A DNA stretch of 64,000 bases, taken from the NCBI GenBank assembly GCA_004000035.1, contig RJAE01000003.1, positions 1-64,000 on the forward strand. The letters are read 5' to 3'. The notes beneath the pieces were generated by a model. It ran no database searches, was not told the origin of the DNA, and saw nothing but the letters and a program-made list of their open reading frames with translations. Position 1 is the first letter of the stretch; each line of letters begins with the position of its first letter. Origin of the DNA: Arthrobacter sulfonylureivorans (GTDB taxonomy: Bacteria > Actinomycetota > Actinomycetes > Actinomycetales > Micrococcaceae). Positions 1 through 9,221 of the stretch are shown one piece after another. The translations under genes were made by a program, and so were the position numbers.

Positions 1-1
1 A

Positions 2-103
2 CAGGTAAAACGCAACGCAGGCCCCAACCTGGGATTCATCACCGAAACCATGGGAGAGGCCTACATGCGCCACTACCCCCAGGTAACCAAGGAACTGGCA
101 TGA
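2..103 (+). CDS. C-terminal end of a probable PIG-L-type 4-oxalomesaconate hydratase (partial)
   Basis: Only the last 33 codons are in the window; the gene enters from the left edge and stops with TGA at 101-103, overlapping the next start codon by the ATGA arrangement. The tail contains GEAYMRHYPQVTKEL, which resembles the C-terminal end of PIG-L deacetylase-fold hydrolases such as GalB. GalB-type hydratases precede the LigK/GalC aldolase in gallate and protocatechuate 4,5-cleavage, and the next gene is that aldolase. The family call rests on a short tail plus this context, so it is an inference; another hydrolase of the same pathway is possible. Confidence 0.45.
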   Translation, partial: QVKRNAGPNLGFITETMGEAYMRHYPQVTKELA

Positions 104-798
104 GCCACGTTATTGTCACTGATCCACCTCGCGCGGACCTCGTGGATGTCGATACTCTGGCGGAGCTGGGCGTCGCTACTGTTCATGAAGCCATGGGGCG
201 GGTCGGGCTCGGTGGTCCGGAGCTGCGCCCGTCGCAACAAGGTGCGCGGATAGCGGGAACTGCTGTCACCGTCTTGTCTTGGCCGGGCGATAATTTGATG
301 ATCCACGCTGCCATCGAGCAATGCCGTCCTGGAGACATGCTCGTGGTCACGACGACGTCCGACTCAACCGATGGCATGTTTGGTGAGCTGTTCGCCACAG
401 CCTTGCAGCGGCGCGGAGTAAGGGGTGTGGTGACCACGAGTGGTATTCGTGATCTTGCGGAGCTGAGGGCAATGAATTTCCCGGCTTGGTCCGCAGCGGT
501 GCACTCCCAGGGCACCGTGAAGGCCAGTGCCGGATCGGTGAATGTTCCTGTCACGCTAGGGCGAGTGGTTGTTCGTCCTGGCGATGTCATTGTGGCCGAC
601 GATGACGGGGTCCTGTGTGTGCCGCGATCTGAAGTCTCCACCGCCATCGCCGCGTCGAAAGCCCGACTCCATAAGGAAGAAGCCGCGCGCGAAGCATTTA
701 GGAAAGGTGAACTCGGGTTGGACCGCTATGGGCTACGACCGGTCTTGGCTGACCTGGGGGTCGAATACGTAGCTGCGGAAACCTATTACGGAGGCTAG
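100..798 (+). CDS. ligK: 4-carboxy-4-hydroxy-2-oxoadipate aldolase / oxaloacetate decarboxylase (LigK/GalC, RraA fold)
   Basis: A class II aldolase of 232 residues, the usual size. It cleaves 4-carboxy-4-hydroxy-2-oxoadipate to pyruvate and oxaloacetate, the last step of gallate/protocatechuate 4,5-cleavage, and typically also decarboxylates oxaloacetate. Visible family features are VHEAMGRVGL near residue 30, PGDNLMIHAA near 63, the GELFATAL segment near 95, and the metal-site Arg-Asp pair in SGIRD at 114-118, followed by AVHSQGTVKA. The start overlaps the upstream stop (ATGA), so the two are translationally coupled. The rest of the pathway lies outside the window to the left. The generic RraA/HMG-aldolase label is the fallback, but the match to LigK-type sequence is good. 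Confidence 0.85.
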   Translation: MSHVIVTDPPRADLVDVDTLAELGVATVHEAMGRVGLGGPELRPSQQGARIAGTAVTVLSWPGDNLMIHAAIEQCRPGDMLVVTTTSDSTDGMFGELFATALQRRGVRGVVTTSGIRDLAELRAMNFPAWSAAVHSQGTVKASAGSVNVPVTLGRVVVRPGDVIVADDDGVLCVPRSEVSTAIAASKARLHKEEAAREAFRKGELGLDRYGLRPVLADLGVEYVAAETYYGG

Positions 799-1290
799 CC
801 GCAGTTGAAGTTCATTTCCTCGCCGAACCTCGCACCCTGATACATCTATGTTGGGCCAGAGGATCACTAACGCCGATAACCGTGAGTATGTGCGGACAGG
901 CGTCTCGATGAAGAATGCTCAATAGAGACAGTAATGAACCCGGATGCAGCCGGAACACGACGCACCGGCGTTATCCAGGCACTTGCGTAAGCCCTCGCTC
1001 ATCTTTGTCGCGGTGGGGGACCGGTATGCGCGACGGGGAAAAGACGGCAAAGGCCAAGTTGGATGGTGCGCTATCCACAGGTTTGGAATCGGCGTCTCCC
1101 CGGTCTGCTGCGGAATTTGCGAGTAGTGCTGTCAACAATCCACAGGCCGTGAAAGTCCCTTTTCAAAGCAGAAATTAAGCTTGGGCGGAACTGTTAAAGG
1201 AATACACTCCCTCCCTCGTCGCCGATAATCCACGCAGGTAGTTGCCTCAGGCAGCCGTGCAGAGAGTGTCTGCACAATTGCCTGCATCGT
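799..1290. other. Intergenic stretch without a recognisable gene
   Basis: After the LigK stop there is no convincing gene up to about 1290. Short open frames occur (for example + strand 1027-1178) but lack a clear ribosome binding site and a recognisable family. No strong hairpin terminator was seen directly after the ligK stop. With the decayed ABC gene to the right, this looks like eroded former coding DNA. Confidence 0.4.
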
Positions 1291-1443
1291 TCACTCGTCG
1301 GGTTCTGCTTCCCATGCTGTGGCGAAGGCTTCGGGCCACGGCAGTACCTGCTGTTCCGCCTTCGGCAGCGAGTCGTACGTGTATGAGGCGACGGCCAGCG
1401 GCTGACCCGCGCCCGTCAAGTGCATAGAAGACGGTATGTTCAT
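1291..1443 (-). CDS. Possible small protein of unknown function (50 aa)
   Basis: A 50-codon frame on the minus strand (ATG at 1441-1443, TGA at 1291-1293) reads as plausible protein, for example SYTYDSLPKAEQQVLPWPEA, with acidic and tryptophan-containing content at its end. It has no clear ribosome binding site. It may be the tail of a gene broken by a frameshift, because the other minus frame just upstream also begins plausibly (MKLPRQWRPAVRILVWG, up to 1501). No family was recognised. It lies downstream of the decayed ABC ATPase on the same strand. Confidence 0.2.
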   Translation of the reverse strand: MNIPSSMHLTGAGQPLAVASYTYDSLPKAEQQVLPWPEAFATAWEAEPDE

Positions 1444-1513
1444 TCTTCGACCCCCACACCAGGATTCTCACAGCTGGCCGCCACTGCCGTGGCAGCTTCA
1501 TCTTGCGCGAACG

Positions 1514-1800
1514 TCAGTGTTTGGGCTGCGTGAGGGACCCAGGTGAGGACCACAGGCGGACCACCTCGTATCCTTGCAGGGATTCCAGCAGCGGCTGGAA
1601 GCTGCCGGATACCAGGCAGGTGAGGACTGTCCCCGAAACGTTGACTTCGCTTACCCCGGCGGTCCGGGTCAGACGCGTGGCTGGTGGCGTTCTGGTGAGG
1701 TGGATTTCGACCCGGGAGATGCCTGCTTTCTCATTCATTTTGTGGACGATATGTTCTGCAGCAGGCCAGCGGATGCGGGTAATGACTGAACTGCCACTGA
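1514..1800 (-). pseudogene. Decayed C-terminus of a drug-type ABC transporter ATP-binding protein
   Basis: On the minus strand one frame reads roughly VITRIRWPAAEHIV, then TRLTRTAGVSEVNVSGTVL, then LVSGSFQPLLESLQGYEVV and SSPGSL before a stop. This matches the accessory C-terminal region that follows the ATPase domain in DrrA-like ABC-2 exporters, where a GVxxVxVxG strand, a LLxxL helix and a final PSLEELFL motif are usual. The Walker A, signature and Walker B parts are absent and the terminal LEELFL is corrupted, so this is a remnant. The partner permease was not found. Confidence 0.5.
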
Positions 1801-1849
1801 AAGAGCAGGGAACCGCCCGTCGTTGGGGTGCCGGTGGTACTGTCAGCGA

Positions 1850-4135
1850 ATGGCGAGGCAGAGCGGGCCCGCGGGAAACCTGCCGGCGGAGACCACCAGC
1901 TTTGTCGGGCGGCGGCGGGAACTCGGTGAGGCCAAGAACAAGTTCCAGACCGCCCGCCTGGTTTCCTTGGTGGGCCCGGGAGGCGTGGGGAAAACGCGGC
2001 TGTCCATTCGTCTCGCCGGACAGCTAAGCCGGAACTTCCCGGACGGCGTCTGGTTCGTCGAGCTCGCTGAGGTCCGTGACCGTACGCTCATAGCCAGCAC
2101 GGCACTCGCTGCCTTGGGCCTGCGCGAGCACGGCACGGGTGACCCGGTTGCGGCTTTGTGCGCGCAGGTGAAGGACAAGCGCCTGCTGCTTGTGCTGGAT
2201 AACTGCGAGCACCTGGTTCTACAAGCCGCCAAGCTGGCGAGCAGGGTGCTCAAGGCGGGGGCCGGGGTATGCATACTGGCCACCAGTCGGGAACCGTTGG
2301 GTTTGATCGAGGAACATGTCGTCCCGCTGCCACCCCTGGACCTGCCGCCCCTCGACATCGAAGACCTGGGGAGGCTCCGGCTGAACGAGGCTGTCAAGCT
2401 CTTCGTGGAACGCGCCGCGGCCGCCTCCGGCGACTTCGAGCTCACAGGTGACAACCGGTCGTCGGTCGTGCAGCTCTGCCGCCGGCTGGACGGGATACCC
2501 CTGGCGATCGAGCTGGCCGCGGTCAGGACCCGGGCCCTAACACCCGAACAGATCTGTGGGCGGCTCGGGCAGCGGTTCTCGCTGCTAAGCGGAGGGTCAC
2601 CTGCAGCCCTTCCACGGCACCAAACGCTCCAGGCGGCAATCGAGTGGAGCTACGAACTGCTGAATGAGCAGGAAGCCCAACTGCTGCGCCGGCTCAGCGC
2701 GTTCGCCGGCCGATTCCAGATCGACGACGTGGAGATGGTTTGCCTCGAGGACGGCATCGCGTCCGCGGCCACCGACCTGCTGTCCTCACTGGTCGATAAA
2801 TCGCTGGTCTTCCGTGATACCGCAGCGGGCACGCCCTGCTACCGCCTCCACGAGTCCATGCGCGAGTTCAGCCACCTCCATCTGGTCAAGGCTGGTGAAA
2901 TCCACCTGATGCACGAGCGCCTGGCCGGCCACTTCACCCGCAGGTGCGGCCAGTTCGCTGCAGAAGGCCGCCACCGGCTCCTGCCGTGGCTGTCCTGGAT
3001 GGAGCTCGAAGCCGACAACGTCCGTGCCGTTCTCGACCGGCTTACCCTCGCCCGCGACCCGGCGGCCGTAAACATGGCCGCCAGTCTGATGTACTTCTGG
3101 ATCACCCGGGCAACAAGCGAAGGTGCCCGGCGCTTCGATCGACTCCTCGACAGCAGCGACGGCGGAAACCACCCGGTGGCGCACTACGTGCGCGGCTTCC
3201 TGGCCGTGCTTCAGAACGACCCGGAGGTTGCCGCCCGCAGCCTGTCCATGGGAATCGCGACCGCCCGCGTGGAAGGGCCGGACGCTTTACTCGCTCGGCT
3301 GCTGGCGATGGCCTCTATTGCATCAACCATGTCGGCAGACCCAGATGCTGCACGCCGTCAGCTCGAAGAGGCCACGGCCATCGCCGCGGACGTCGACGAG
3401 GTAGGTGCCACCCTCATGGTGCACCAGGCGTCCGCGCTGAACGGCGTCCTCGACGGCCGCCCATCGACGGTCATAGCCTCGGCCACGTCAGGGGCTGCCC
3501 TGAGCCGGGAGCTCGGCGACCAGTACAGCCTGGTAATGATGCTGATGAACCTTGGACTCGGCACCCTGCAGCTCGGAAAGACCCTTGAGTCCGAGCACCA
3601 CTTCCTCGAGGCGCTCACCATCGCACGGGACCTCGACGACCGGGTGGCCCAGTGCTACCTGCTGGGCTGCCTGGGATGCTGCGCCTCAAGACGCCGCCAG
3701 CCACGGCTGGCCGCCCGGCTCTTCGGCGCCATGGAGACGCTGCGCGAGGAAGCCGGGGTTACCCTGAATGCCGGGATCTGTCGCGCCCTGGCCCCGGCCA
3801 CAGCGACCACTGCAGCGGCACTGGGGGCTTCTCGATTCGCCTCCGAAACCGCGGCCGGCCGGTCGCTCGGGCGCGCCGCGGCGGTGCAGCTAGCCCTGGG
3901 AGAAAATACTCCATCCCCCGAACCTTCGGTTTCGACCACCGGTTCGACGCCCCTGGGCCCCCGTGAGCTGGAAGTCGCCCGGCTCGTCGCGGAAGGCGGC
4001 ACCAACAAGGAAATCGGTGCCCGTCTCTTCCTCTCCGAACGAACGGTGGAGAGCCACGTGCGGAACACGCTCAACAAGCTCGGCTTCAGCAAACGGGCCC
4101 AGATAGCAGCGTGGGTGGCCGCCAACGCCAACTGA
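1850..4135 (+). CDS. Large ATP-binding LuxR-family transcriptional regulator (NB-ARC/LAL-like)
   Basis: From ATG 1850 the protein is 761 residues; an in-frame TTG at 1823 would add nine. A Walker A loop GPGGVGKTR lies at residues 42-50, with LLLVLDNCEHL as the Walker B/sensor region near 110, and ATSREPLG and GIPLAIELAA typical of NB-ARC/STAND ATPases. The middle is a long helical TPR-like region. A C-terminal LuxR helix-turn-helix is at about 702-757 (LGPRELEVARLVAEGGTNKE, then RTVESHVRNTLNKLGF). Such proteins are ATP-dependent activators driven by an unknown ligand. The nearest likely targets are the two membrane-protein genes that follow on the same strand. Confidence 0.85.
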   Translation: MARQSGPAGNLPAETTSFVGRRRELGEAKNKFQTARLVSLVGPGGVGKTRLSIRLAGQLSRNFPDGVWFVELAEVRDRTLIASTALAALGLREHGTGDPVAALCAQVKDKRLLLVLDNCEHLVLQAAKLASRVLKAGAGVCILATSREPLGLIEEHVVPLPPLDLPPLDIEDLGRLRLNEAVKLFVERAAAASGDFELTGDNRSSVVQLCRRLDGIPLAIELAAVRTRALTPEQICGRLGQRFSLLSGGSPAALPRHQTLQAAIEWSYELLNEQEAQLLRRLSAFAGRFQIDDVEMVCLEDGIASAATDLLSSLVDKSLVFRDTAAGTPCYRLHESMREFSHLHLVKAGEIHLMHERLAGHFTRRCGQFAAEGRHRLLPWLSWMELEADNVRAVLDRLTLARDPAAVNMAASLMYFWITRATSEGARRFDRLLDSSDGGNHPVAHYVRGFLAVLQNDPEVAARSLSMGIATARVEGPDALLARLLAMASIASTMSADPDAARRQLEEATAIAADVDEVGATLMVHQASALNGVLDGRPSTVIASATSGAALSRELGDQYSLVMMLMNLGLGTLQLGKTLESEHHFLEALTIARDLDDRVAQCYLLGCLGCCASRRRQPRLAARLFGAMETLREEAGVTLNAGICRALAPATATTAAALGASRFASETAAGRSLGRAAAVQLALGENTPSPEPSVSTTGSTPLGPRELEVARLVAEGGTNKEIGARLFLSERTVESHVRNTLNKLGFSKRAQIAAWVAANAN

Positions 4136-4348
4136 GCGCCCGGAGTCCGATTCAGTACCGTCTCCGTCGTTCCACTGATTCCCCGAGCGTCCGTCCCGCC
4201 TACGTTGGTAATCGCTCCCACGGTCCCGACCGGACGGGGGCGGTCGGATCCCCCGCTTCACGCCGAAGCAGGGAAACGAACATCCAATCGACACTGCGGC
4301 CGCTCGGCGATTCCGGTCCCGGCCGTGCCATCACCCCAGGAGGCCATC

Positions 4349-4822
4349 ATGCCCACTGCCCGAATCGTCGACGGTACTACCGTTGATACAACAACCACCG
4401 CCGCCGGCCAGCACGGCGGCACCGACGGACTGACCACCCGCCGTCTGAACGTCATGCGCTTGGGCTATGCGTTCATGGGCGTGGGACTAGCCATCGTCAA
4501 GTGGCCGCTGTTCGTCCAAGGCGTCCACTCCCTTCCGCTGATGGAGGGCGTAGTCGCCTGCGTGCTGACGGCCATGTCGCTCCTGGCATTCCTAGGCCTC
4601 AGGTACCCGGTCAAAATGCTCCCGATCCTGCTGTTCGAAGTGGCATGGAAACTCATCTGGTTCGCCGCCGTCGCCCTCCCCCTCGTGCTCTCCGACAATC
4701 TGGACGCCGCTGCCGGCGAGCTCCTCTTCAGCTGCCTTTTTGTCATCGGCATCATCGCAGTCATTCCATGGGGATACAGCTGGCGGCGCTACGTCAGCGC
4801 ACGGGGAGATGCCTGGCGATGA
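4349..4822 (+). CDS. Small membrane protein of unknown function
   Basis: The start at 4349 is supported by an AGGAGG ribosome binding site at 4339-4344. The 157-residue product has a polar Thr-rich N-terminus (about 35 residues) followed by four hydrophobic segments, including LGYAFMGVGLAIVKWPLF, VVACVLTAMSLLAFLGL and LLFSCLFVIGIIAVIPWG, ending in a basic tail. No family was recognised with confidence. It overlaps the next membrane-protein start by ATGA, so the two are probably co-translated. It follows the LuxR-type regulator by 213 bp, which contain no other gene. Confidence 0.7.
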   Translation: MPTARIVDGTTVDTTTTAAGQHGGTDGLTTRRLNVMRLGYAFMGVGLAIVKWPLFVQGVHSLPLMEGVVACVLTAMSLLAFLGLRYPVKMLPILLFEVAWKLIWFAAVALPLVLSDNLDAAAGELLFSCLFVIGIIAVIPWGYSWRRYVSARGDAWR

Positions 4823-5514
4823 TAACCACAGCTTCACATCCAGTCCCGAATGAGTCGCGCAACCAATTGAAAACCGAAACGAGGCGCGGTCGAACCCGGC
4901 GCAAGCCCGCGCCTTGGGGTGTGCCTACCGGGCTGATACTGCTCAGCCTCACCCCGATACTGGGCGGGGCGATGCGTCTCACCGAGGTGGCTGGCGGTGC
5001 GGAGATCACACCGCACAACGAGCGGTTCTTCGAATCTCCTGTCCAGGTGTCCCTCCATATCATCAGTGCCACGGTGTACTCGCTGCTCGGCGCGTTCCAG
5101 TTCGTCCCGGCACTGCGGGGGCGGAGATGGCACCGGGTCGGTGGGCGCATTCTCGTGCCTGCCGGGCTGGCCGCTGCGCTTTCTGGCCTGTGGATGGCCG
5201 CCTTCTATAGCCACTCGGCAGATAGCGGTGCCGTCCTGCTCATTCTGCGGTTGGTCATCGGCTTTTCGATGGTGTCGAGCATTGTCCTGGGGTTGTTCTA
5301 CGCGATTCGTCGACGCGATCTCGTCCGACACAGCGCCTGGATGACTCGTGCATACGCAATTGGCGCAGCCGCCGGCACTGAGGCTCTCATCATCATCGGA
5401 TCCGAGATCCTGGCCGGCCCGCCTGGCATCAGGTTCCAGGTTCTGATCACGGGAGCGGCCGCGCTCATCAACGTAGCCGTGGCCGAGTACGTCATCCACC
5501 GTCGCGCCGGGTAG
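4819..5514 (+). CDS. DUF2306-like integral membrane protein
   Basis: The ATG at 4819 overlaps the upstream TGA (ATGA) and gives 231 residues. A basic N-terminus (TRRGRTRRKP) precedes about six to seven membrane segments. FVPALRGRRWHRVGGRILVP, and later RRRDLVRHSAWMTRAYAIG, match the conserved loops of DUF2306 membrane proteins, which carry HRxxGR and RHxxWMxR histidine motifs. The function of this family is not established. It forms a coupled pair with the preceding membrane protein, downstream of a LuxR-type regulator. Confidence 0.7.
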   Translation: MITTASHPVPNESRNQLKTETRRGRTRRKPAPWGVPTGLILLSLTPILGGAMRLTEVAGGAEITPHNERFFESPVQVSLHIISATVYSLLGAFQFVPALRGRRWHRVGGRILVPAGLAAALSGLWMAAFYSHSADSGAVLLILRLVIGFSMVSSIVLGLFYAIRRRDLVRHSAWMTRAYAIGAAAGTEALIIIGSEILAGPPGIRFQVLITGAAALINVAVAEYVIHRRAG

Positions 5515-5827
5515 CCGCCCGCATCGGAACAGAGCAGCTGGCAACGGAGGCCATAGCTGAACCGACCGACGTCGCCCGGCATATTCTGCATCACCGGTAA
5601 CCGACGCTATGACAAGTAGCTGCCAGATCAACGGTGTTGGCGATGTCTGTGCCCGGGAGGGGAGTGGCAGCCGTTGCATCCATGCTGTTCACAAGGGTGG
5701 CGGCTTGGCCTAGACTGAGGCCCACCTGACGAGTTCCACCATTTAAACATCGAATCAAGTCGCTTTTGGCGATGGTCAAGGGTGTTCAGCGCTGGGGTGG
5801 AAACTGACGAAAGAGCTGACGCCTGCC
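5515..5827. other. Non-coding region ahead of the uric-acid operon
   Basis: No credible gene is seen. The region must hold the promoter of the seven-gene urate operon. A TAGACT element follows the TTGGCC near 5710, and an AT-rich patch (ATTTAAACAT) lies near 5740, but neither can be assigned firmly. I saw no clear long palindrome that would mark a PucR- or AllR-type operator, and no regulator gene adjoins the operon. Confidence 0.4.
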
Positions 5828-6322
5828 ATGAAGTTATCGTCCTTCAACTCCCTTCCGGCATCCGAGGCGGCCGCGCTGCTGCGTCCTTGCGTGGACATTG
5901 ACCGCTGGGTGGCGGAGTTGGTGGCTGCCCGCCCGTTCTCTGGCAAGGAGCCATTGATGTCCGCGGCGGCCACCGCTGCGGAGCCGTGGAGCGAGGCCGA
6001 GATCGACGCTGCGCTTGCCCGGCATCCGCGCATCGGCGAACGTGCGGAGGGCGCCATCGCCGAAGCCGGAATGTCCCGCGTTGAGCAGGCCGGGGTGTCG
6101 CGTGACGCCGCGGTTCAGGCGGAATTGCGCCAGCAGAACCTCGCTTATGAAGAAAAGTTCGGGCGCGTCTTCCTGATCCGCGCCGCTGGTCGCAGCACGG
6201 AAGACATCCTCAAGCAGCTCGCCAGCCGGCTGGATAATTCGCCGGAGGAGGAGATCGCGGAGGTGGGCCGGCAGCTGCGTGAGATCGCCCTCCTGCGGCT
6301 CGAGGGAGTGATCGAACAGTGA
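5828..6322 (+). CDS. uraD: 2-oxo-4-hydroxy-4-carboxy-5-ureidoimidazoline (OHCU) decarboxylase
   Basis: 164 residues, normal for UraD. It decarboxylates OHCU to (S)-allantoin, the third step of urate oxidation. The catalytic-His motif RHPRIGE is at residues 65-71, and QQNLAYEEKFGRVFLIRAAG near 103 is the second conserved block (N-x-x-Y-E-x-x-F-G-x-x-F). It is the first gene of a tight operon and overlaps uraH by GTGA at 6319-6322. There is a plausible weak ribosome binding site (GAAAGAG) about 15 bp upstream. Confidence 0.93.
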   Translation: MKLSSFNSLPASEAAALLRPCVDIDRWVAELVAARPFSGKEPLMSAAATAAEPWSEAEIDAALARHPRIGERAEGAIAEAGMSRVEQAGVSRDAAVQAELRQQNLAYEEKFGRVFLIRAAGRSTEDILKQLASRLDNSPEEEIAEVGRQLREIALLRLEGVIEQ

Positions 6323-6660
6323 GCGTCAGCCATATCACCACCCACATCCTCGACACCGGCACCGGGAGGCCCGCGGCCGGCGTGAAGGCCGTGCTGGAGG
6401 CGCAATCGTCGTCGGGCTGGCGGGAAGTCACCGCGGCGCTGACCGACAGCGACGGCCGGATCAAGAACCTCGGCCCCGAGGCAGTCGATACCGGCGTCTA
6501 TCGGATCAGGTTCGAGACGGGACCGTACTTCGCGGCGGCGGGAACGGAGACGTTCTTTCCGTCCGTGGAGGTGACCTTCGAGATCAAGGATCCGGCCCAG
6601 CACTACCACGTGCCGCTTTTGATCAGTCCGTTTGCTTACTCAACCTACCGAGGGAGCTAG
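6319..6660 (+). CDS. uraH: 5-hydroxyisourate hydrolase (transthyretin-like)
   Basis: 113 residues starting at a GTG that overlaps the uraD stop. It hydrolyses 5-hydroxyisourate, the uricase product, to OHCU. Diagnostic features are THILDTGTGRPAAGV at 8-22, the HYHVPLLISPFAYSTYRGS end with the C-terminal YRGS tetrapeptide that distinguishes HIU hydrolases from vertebrate transthyretin, and conserved His and Arg residues in between. It works between Uox and UraD, both encoded next to it. Confidence 0.95.
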   Translation: MSVSHITTHILDTGTGRPAAGVKAVLEAQSSSGWREVTAALTDSDGRIKNLGPEAVDTGVYRIRFETGPYFAAAGTETFFPSVEVTFEIKDPAQHYHVPLLISPFAYSTYRGS

Positions 6661-6665
6661 CCAGG

Positions 6666-7574
6666 ATGAGCGCCACAGCCAACAACGTAGAGTCCACCCG
6701 GGTGGTTTTGGGCCCTAACCAGTACGGCAAGGCGGAAGTCCGCCTGGTCAAAATTACCCGGGAGACCGACCGGCACCAGATCCAGGACCTCAACGTCACC
6801 TCCCAACTGCACGGAGACTTCGAGCAGGCACACGTCGCCGGTGACAATGCGCACGTGGTCGCCACGGATACGCAGAAGAACACCATCTACGCCCTTGCCC
6901 GGGACAGGGTGGGAACCCCCGAGGATTTCCTGCTCCGGCTGGGACGGTATTTCACCGGCAGGTTCGACTGGGTCACCGGAGGGCGTTGGGCCGCCGAGCA
7001 GTACTTCTGGGACCGGATCAATGACCATGACCATGCCTTCTCGCGCAATAAGAGCGAGGTGCGCACCGCCGTCGTCGGTATCTCAGAAACGGGGGCCACC
7101 GTGGTGGCCGGTCTCCAAGGCCTGACGGTGCTCAAGTCCACCGGCAGCGAGTTCCACGGTTTCCCGCGGGACAGATACACCACGCTGCAGGAAACCACCG
7201 ACCGCATCCTTGCCACGGACGTCACGGCGCGCTGGCGCTACCGGACCACCGAGGTGGACTTCGATGCGGTCTACGCCAGTGTCCGGTCGCTGCTGCTCAA
7301 GGGCTTCGCCGAGACTCGCTCGTTGGCCCTGCAGCAGACCATGTTCCAGATGGGACGGCTGGTCCTGGAGGCGCAGCCGGAGATCGAGGAGATCAGGATG
7401 TCCTTGCCCAACAAGCACCACTTCGCCGTGGACTTGCAGCCGTTCGGCCTAGACAACCCGAACGAGGTGTTCTTCGCCGCCGACCGGCCGTACGGGCTGA
7501 TCGAAGCGGCCATCCAGCGCGAGGGGAGCCCGGCCAGCCACAGGATTTGGGCCACCATGCCGGGATTCTGCTAG
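6666..7574 (+). CDS. uox: Urate oxidase (uricase)
   Basis: 302 residues, the standard cofactor-free uricase length. It oxidises urate with O2 to 5-hydroxyisourate and H2O2. The T-fold catalytic residues are visible as NQYGKAEVRLVKITRE (Lys of the Lys-Thr dyad near residue 19) and ATDTQKNTIYALAR (Thr near 67). LPNKHHFAVDLQPFGLDNPN near the end is also typical. The start is 5 bp after the uraH stop. No peroxisomal-type C-terminal tripeptide is present, as expected in a bacterium. Confidence 0.96.
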   Translation: MSATANNVESTRVVLGPNQYGKAEVRLVKITRETDRHQIQDLNVTSQLHGDFEQAHVAGDNAHVVATDTQKNTIYALARDRVGTPEDFLLRLGRYFTGRFDWVTGGRWAAEQYFWDRINDHDHAFSRNKSEVRTAVVGISETGATVVAGLQGLTVLKSTGSEFHGFPRDRYTTLQETTDRILATDVTARWRYRTTEVDFDAVYASVRSLLLKGFAETRSLALQQTMFQMGRLVLEAQPEIEEIRMSLPNKHHFAVDLQPFGLDNPNEVFFAADRPYGLIEAAIQREGSPASHRIWATMPGFC

Positions 7575-7622
7575 CCCGACGGCGATGGCTCACCCAAAGA
7601 CCGATCCCCCAGGAGGAACACG

Positions 7623-9221
7623 ATGACGATCGCGATAACGGACCAGCCGCCGGTGGCCGGCGCCGAGAAGATCCTCACGCCGGAGGCCCTGGCCTTCATC
7701 GAGGAGCTGCACCGCAGGTTCGCCGGCACCCGGGACGCGCTGCTGGCCGAGCGTGCCGAGCACCGCCGCGCCGCAGCGCAATCCGGGAGGCTGGATTTCC
7801 TGCCGGAAACCGAACCCATCCGCACCGGCGACTGGAGCGTTGCCGCGGCTCCGCCGGCATTGCAGGACCGCAGGGTGGAGATGACCGGGCCCGCGTCGCC
7901 CGCCAAGATGGCGATCAACGCGCTGAACTCGGGGGCCAAGGTCTGGCTGGCGGACCTGGAAGATGCCTGCGCGCCGACTTGGCACAACGTGATTGATGCC
8001 CAGCTCAACCTCTACGGTGCCGCCCGGGGCGAACTCTCGCACACCTCCGCCGAGGGCAAAGAGTACACGCTGCGCACCGACGCGCCGCTGGCCACCGTGG
8101 TGGTCCGCCCGCGCGGCTGGCACCTGCCGGAAAAGCATGTGCTGATAGACGGCGCGCCCGCCATCGGAGCGCTGGTGGACTTCGGCCTGCACTTCTTCCA
8201 CAACGCGGCGCATCTAGCCGCCACCGGCCAAGGCCCGTTCTACTACCTGCCCAAGATGGAGAGCCACCTGGAGGCGAGGCTCTGGAACGAGGTGTTCACC
8301 GCTGCGCAGGACGCGCTGGGCATCCCGCGGGGGACCGTCCGGGCCACGGTGCTGATCGAGACCATCCCGGCGGCTTTCCAGATGGAGGAAATCCTCTACG
8401 AACTCCGCGACCATGCCTCCGGTTTGAACGCCGGCCGCTGGGACTACCTGTTCAGCATCATCAAGTACTTCCGCGACGCCGGCGCGGACTTTGTCCTGCC
8501 GGACCGCGCGAGCGTGTCGATGACGGCACCGTTCATGCGGGCCTACACCGAGCTGCTGGTCAAGACCTGCCACCGCCGGGGCGCCTTCGCGATGGGCGGG
8601 ATGGCCGCGTTCATCCCGAACCGGCGCGAACCGGACACCACCGCCCGGGCGGTGGAGAAGGTCCGCGCGGACAAGACCCGGGAGGCCGCCGACGGCTTCG
8701 ATGGTTCCTGGGTGGCGCACCCGGACCTGGTGCCGATCTGCCAGGAAGTGTTCGATGCCGTGCTGGGCGACAGGCCGAACCAGCTGGACCGGCTGCGCGA
8801 CGATGTACAGGTCACGCCGGACCAGCTGCTGGACATTCCCTCCGCCGGCGGCAAGGTCACCGAGGCGGGCCTCCGGCTGAACCTCTACGTGGCGGTGGCC
8901 TACACCGCCGTCTGGCTATCCGGCAACGGGGCGGTGGCCATCCACAACCTGATGGAGGACGCCGCCACCGCCGAGATCTCGCGCTCGCAGATCTGGCAGC
9001 AGCTGCACAACAAGGTGGTGCTGGCGGACACCGGAAACACGGTCAGCACCGAGCTGGTGGACACGCTGCTGGCCGAAGAAACCGAGCGGCTGCGCGGGGA
9101 AGTGGCTCCGGAAGACTTTGAGCGCCATTACCTGCCTGCCAGCAGGCTGATCGGTGAGCTGGCAACCGGTGCGGAGTTTGTGGACTTCCTGACCCTGCCG
9201 GCCTATGAGCTGGTGTCCTGA
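7623..9221 (+). CDS. aceB: Malate synthase A
   Basis: 532 residues, normal for malate synthase A. It condenses glyoxylate with acetyl-CoA to malate. Motifs include [14 protein letters not shown] near 115, [20 protein letters not shown] near 240, and [16 protein letters not shown]. An AGGAGG ribosome binding site lies just before ATG 7623, and the stop overlaps the next start (TGATG). Its position inside a urate operon indicates that its main job here is to consume the glyoxylate released from ureidoglycolate rather than the classical glyoxylate shunt; no isocitrate lyase gene is nearby. Confidence 0.95.
   Translation: MTIAITDQPPVAGAEKILTPEALAFIEELHRRFAGTRDALLAERAEHRRAAAQSGRLDFLPETEPIRTGDWSVAAAPPALQDRRVEMTGPASPAKMAINALNSGAKVWLADLEDACAPTWHNVIDAQLNLYGAARGELSHTSAEGKEYTLRTDAPLATVVVRPRGWHLPEKHVLIDGAPAIGALVDFGLHFFHNAAHLAATGQGPFYYLPKMESHLEARLWNEVFTAAQDALGIPRGTVRATVLIETIPAAFQMEEILYELRDHASGLNAGRWDYLFSIIKYFRDAGADFVLPDRASVSMTAPFMRAYTELLVKTCHRRGAFAMGGMAAFIPNRREPDTTARAVEKVRADKTREAADGFDGSWVAHPDLVPICQEVFDAVLGDRPNQLDRLRDDVQVTPDQLLDIPSAGGKVTEAGLRLNLYVAVAYTAVWLSGNGAVAIHNLMEDAATAEISRSQIWQQLHNKVVLADTGNTVSTELVDTLLAEETERLRGEVAPEDFERHYLPASRLIGELATGAEFVDFLTLPAYELVS

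Noticed and set aside
4501-4818. Longer start of the DUF2306-like gene in an overlapping frame
   Set aside because: That extension is out of frame with, and antisense-free but overlapping, the preceding membrane gene, is Arg/Pro-rich, and the ATGA overlap at 4819 is the natural start.
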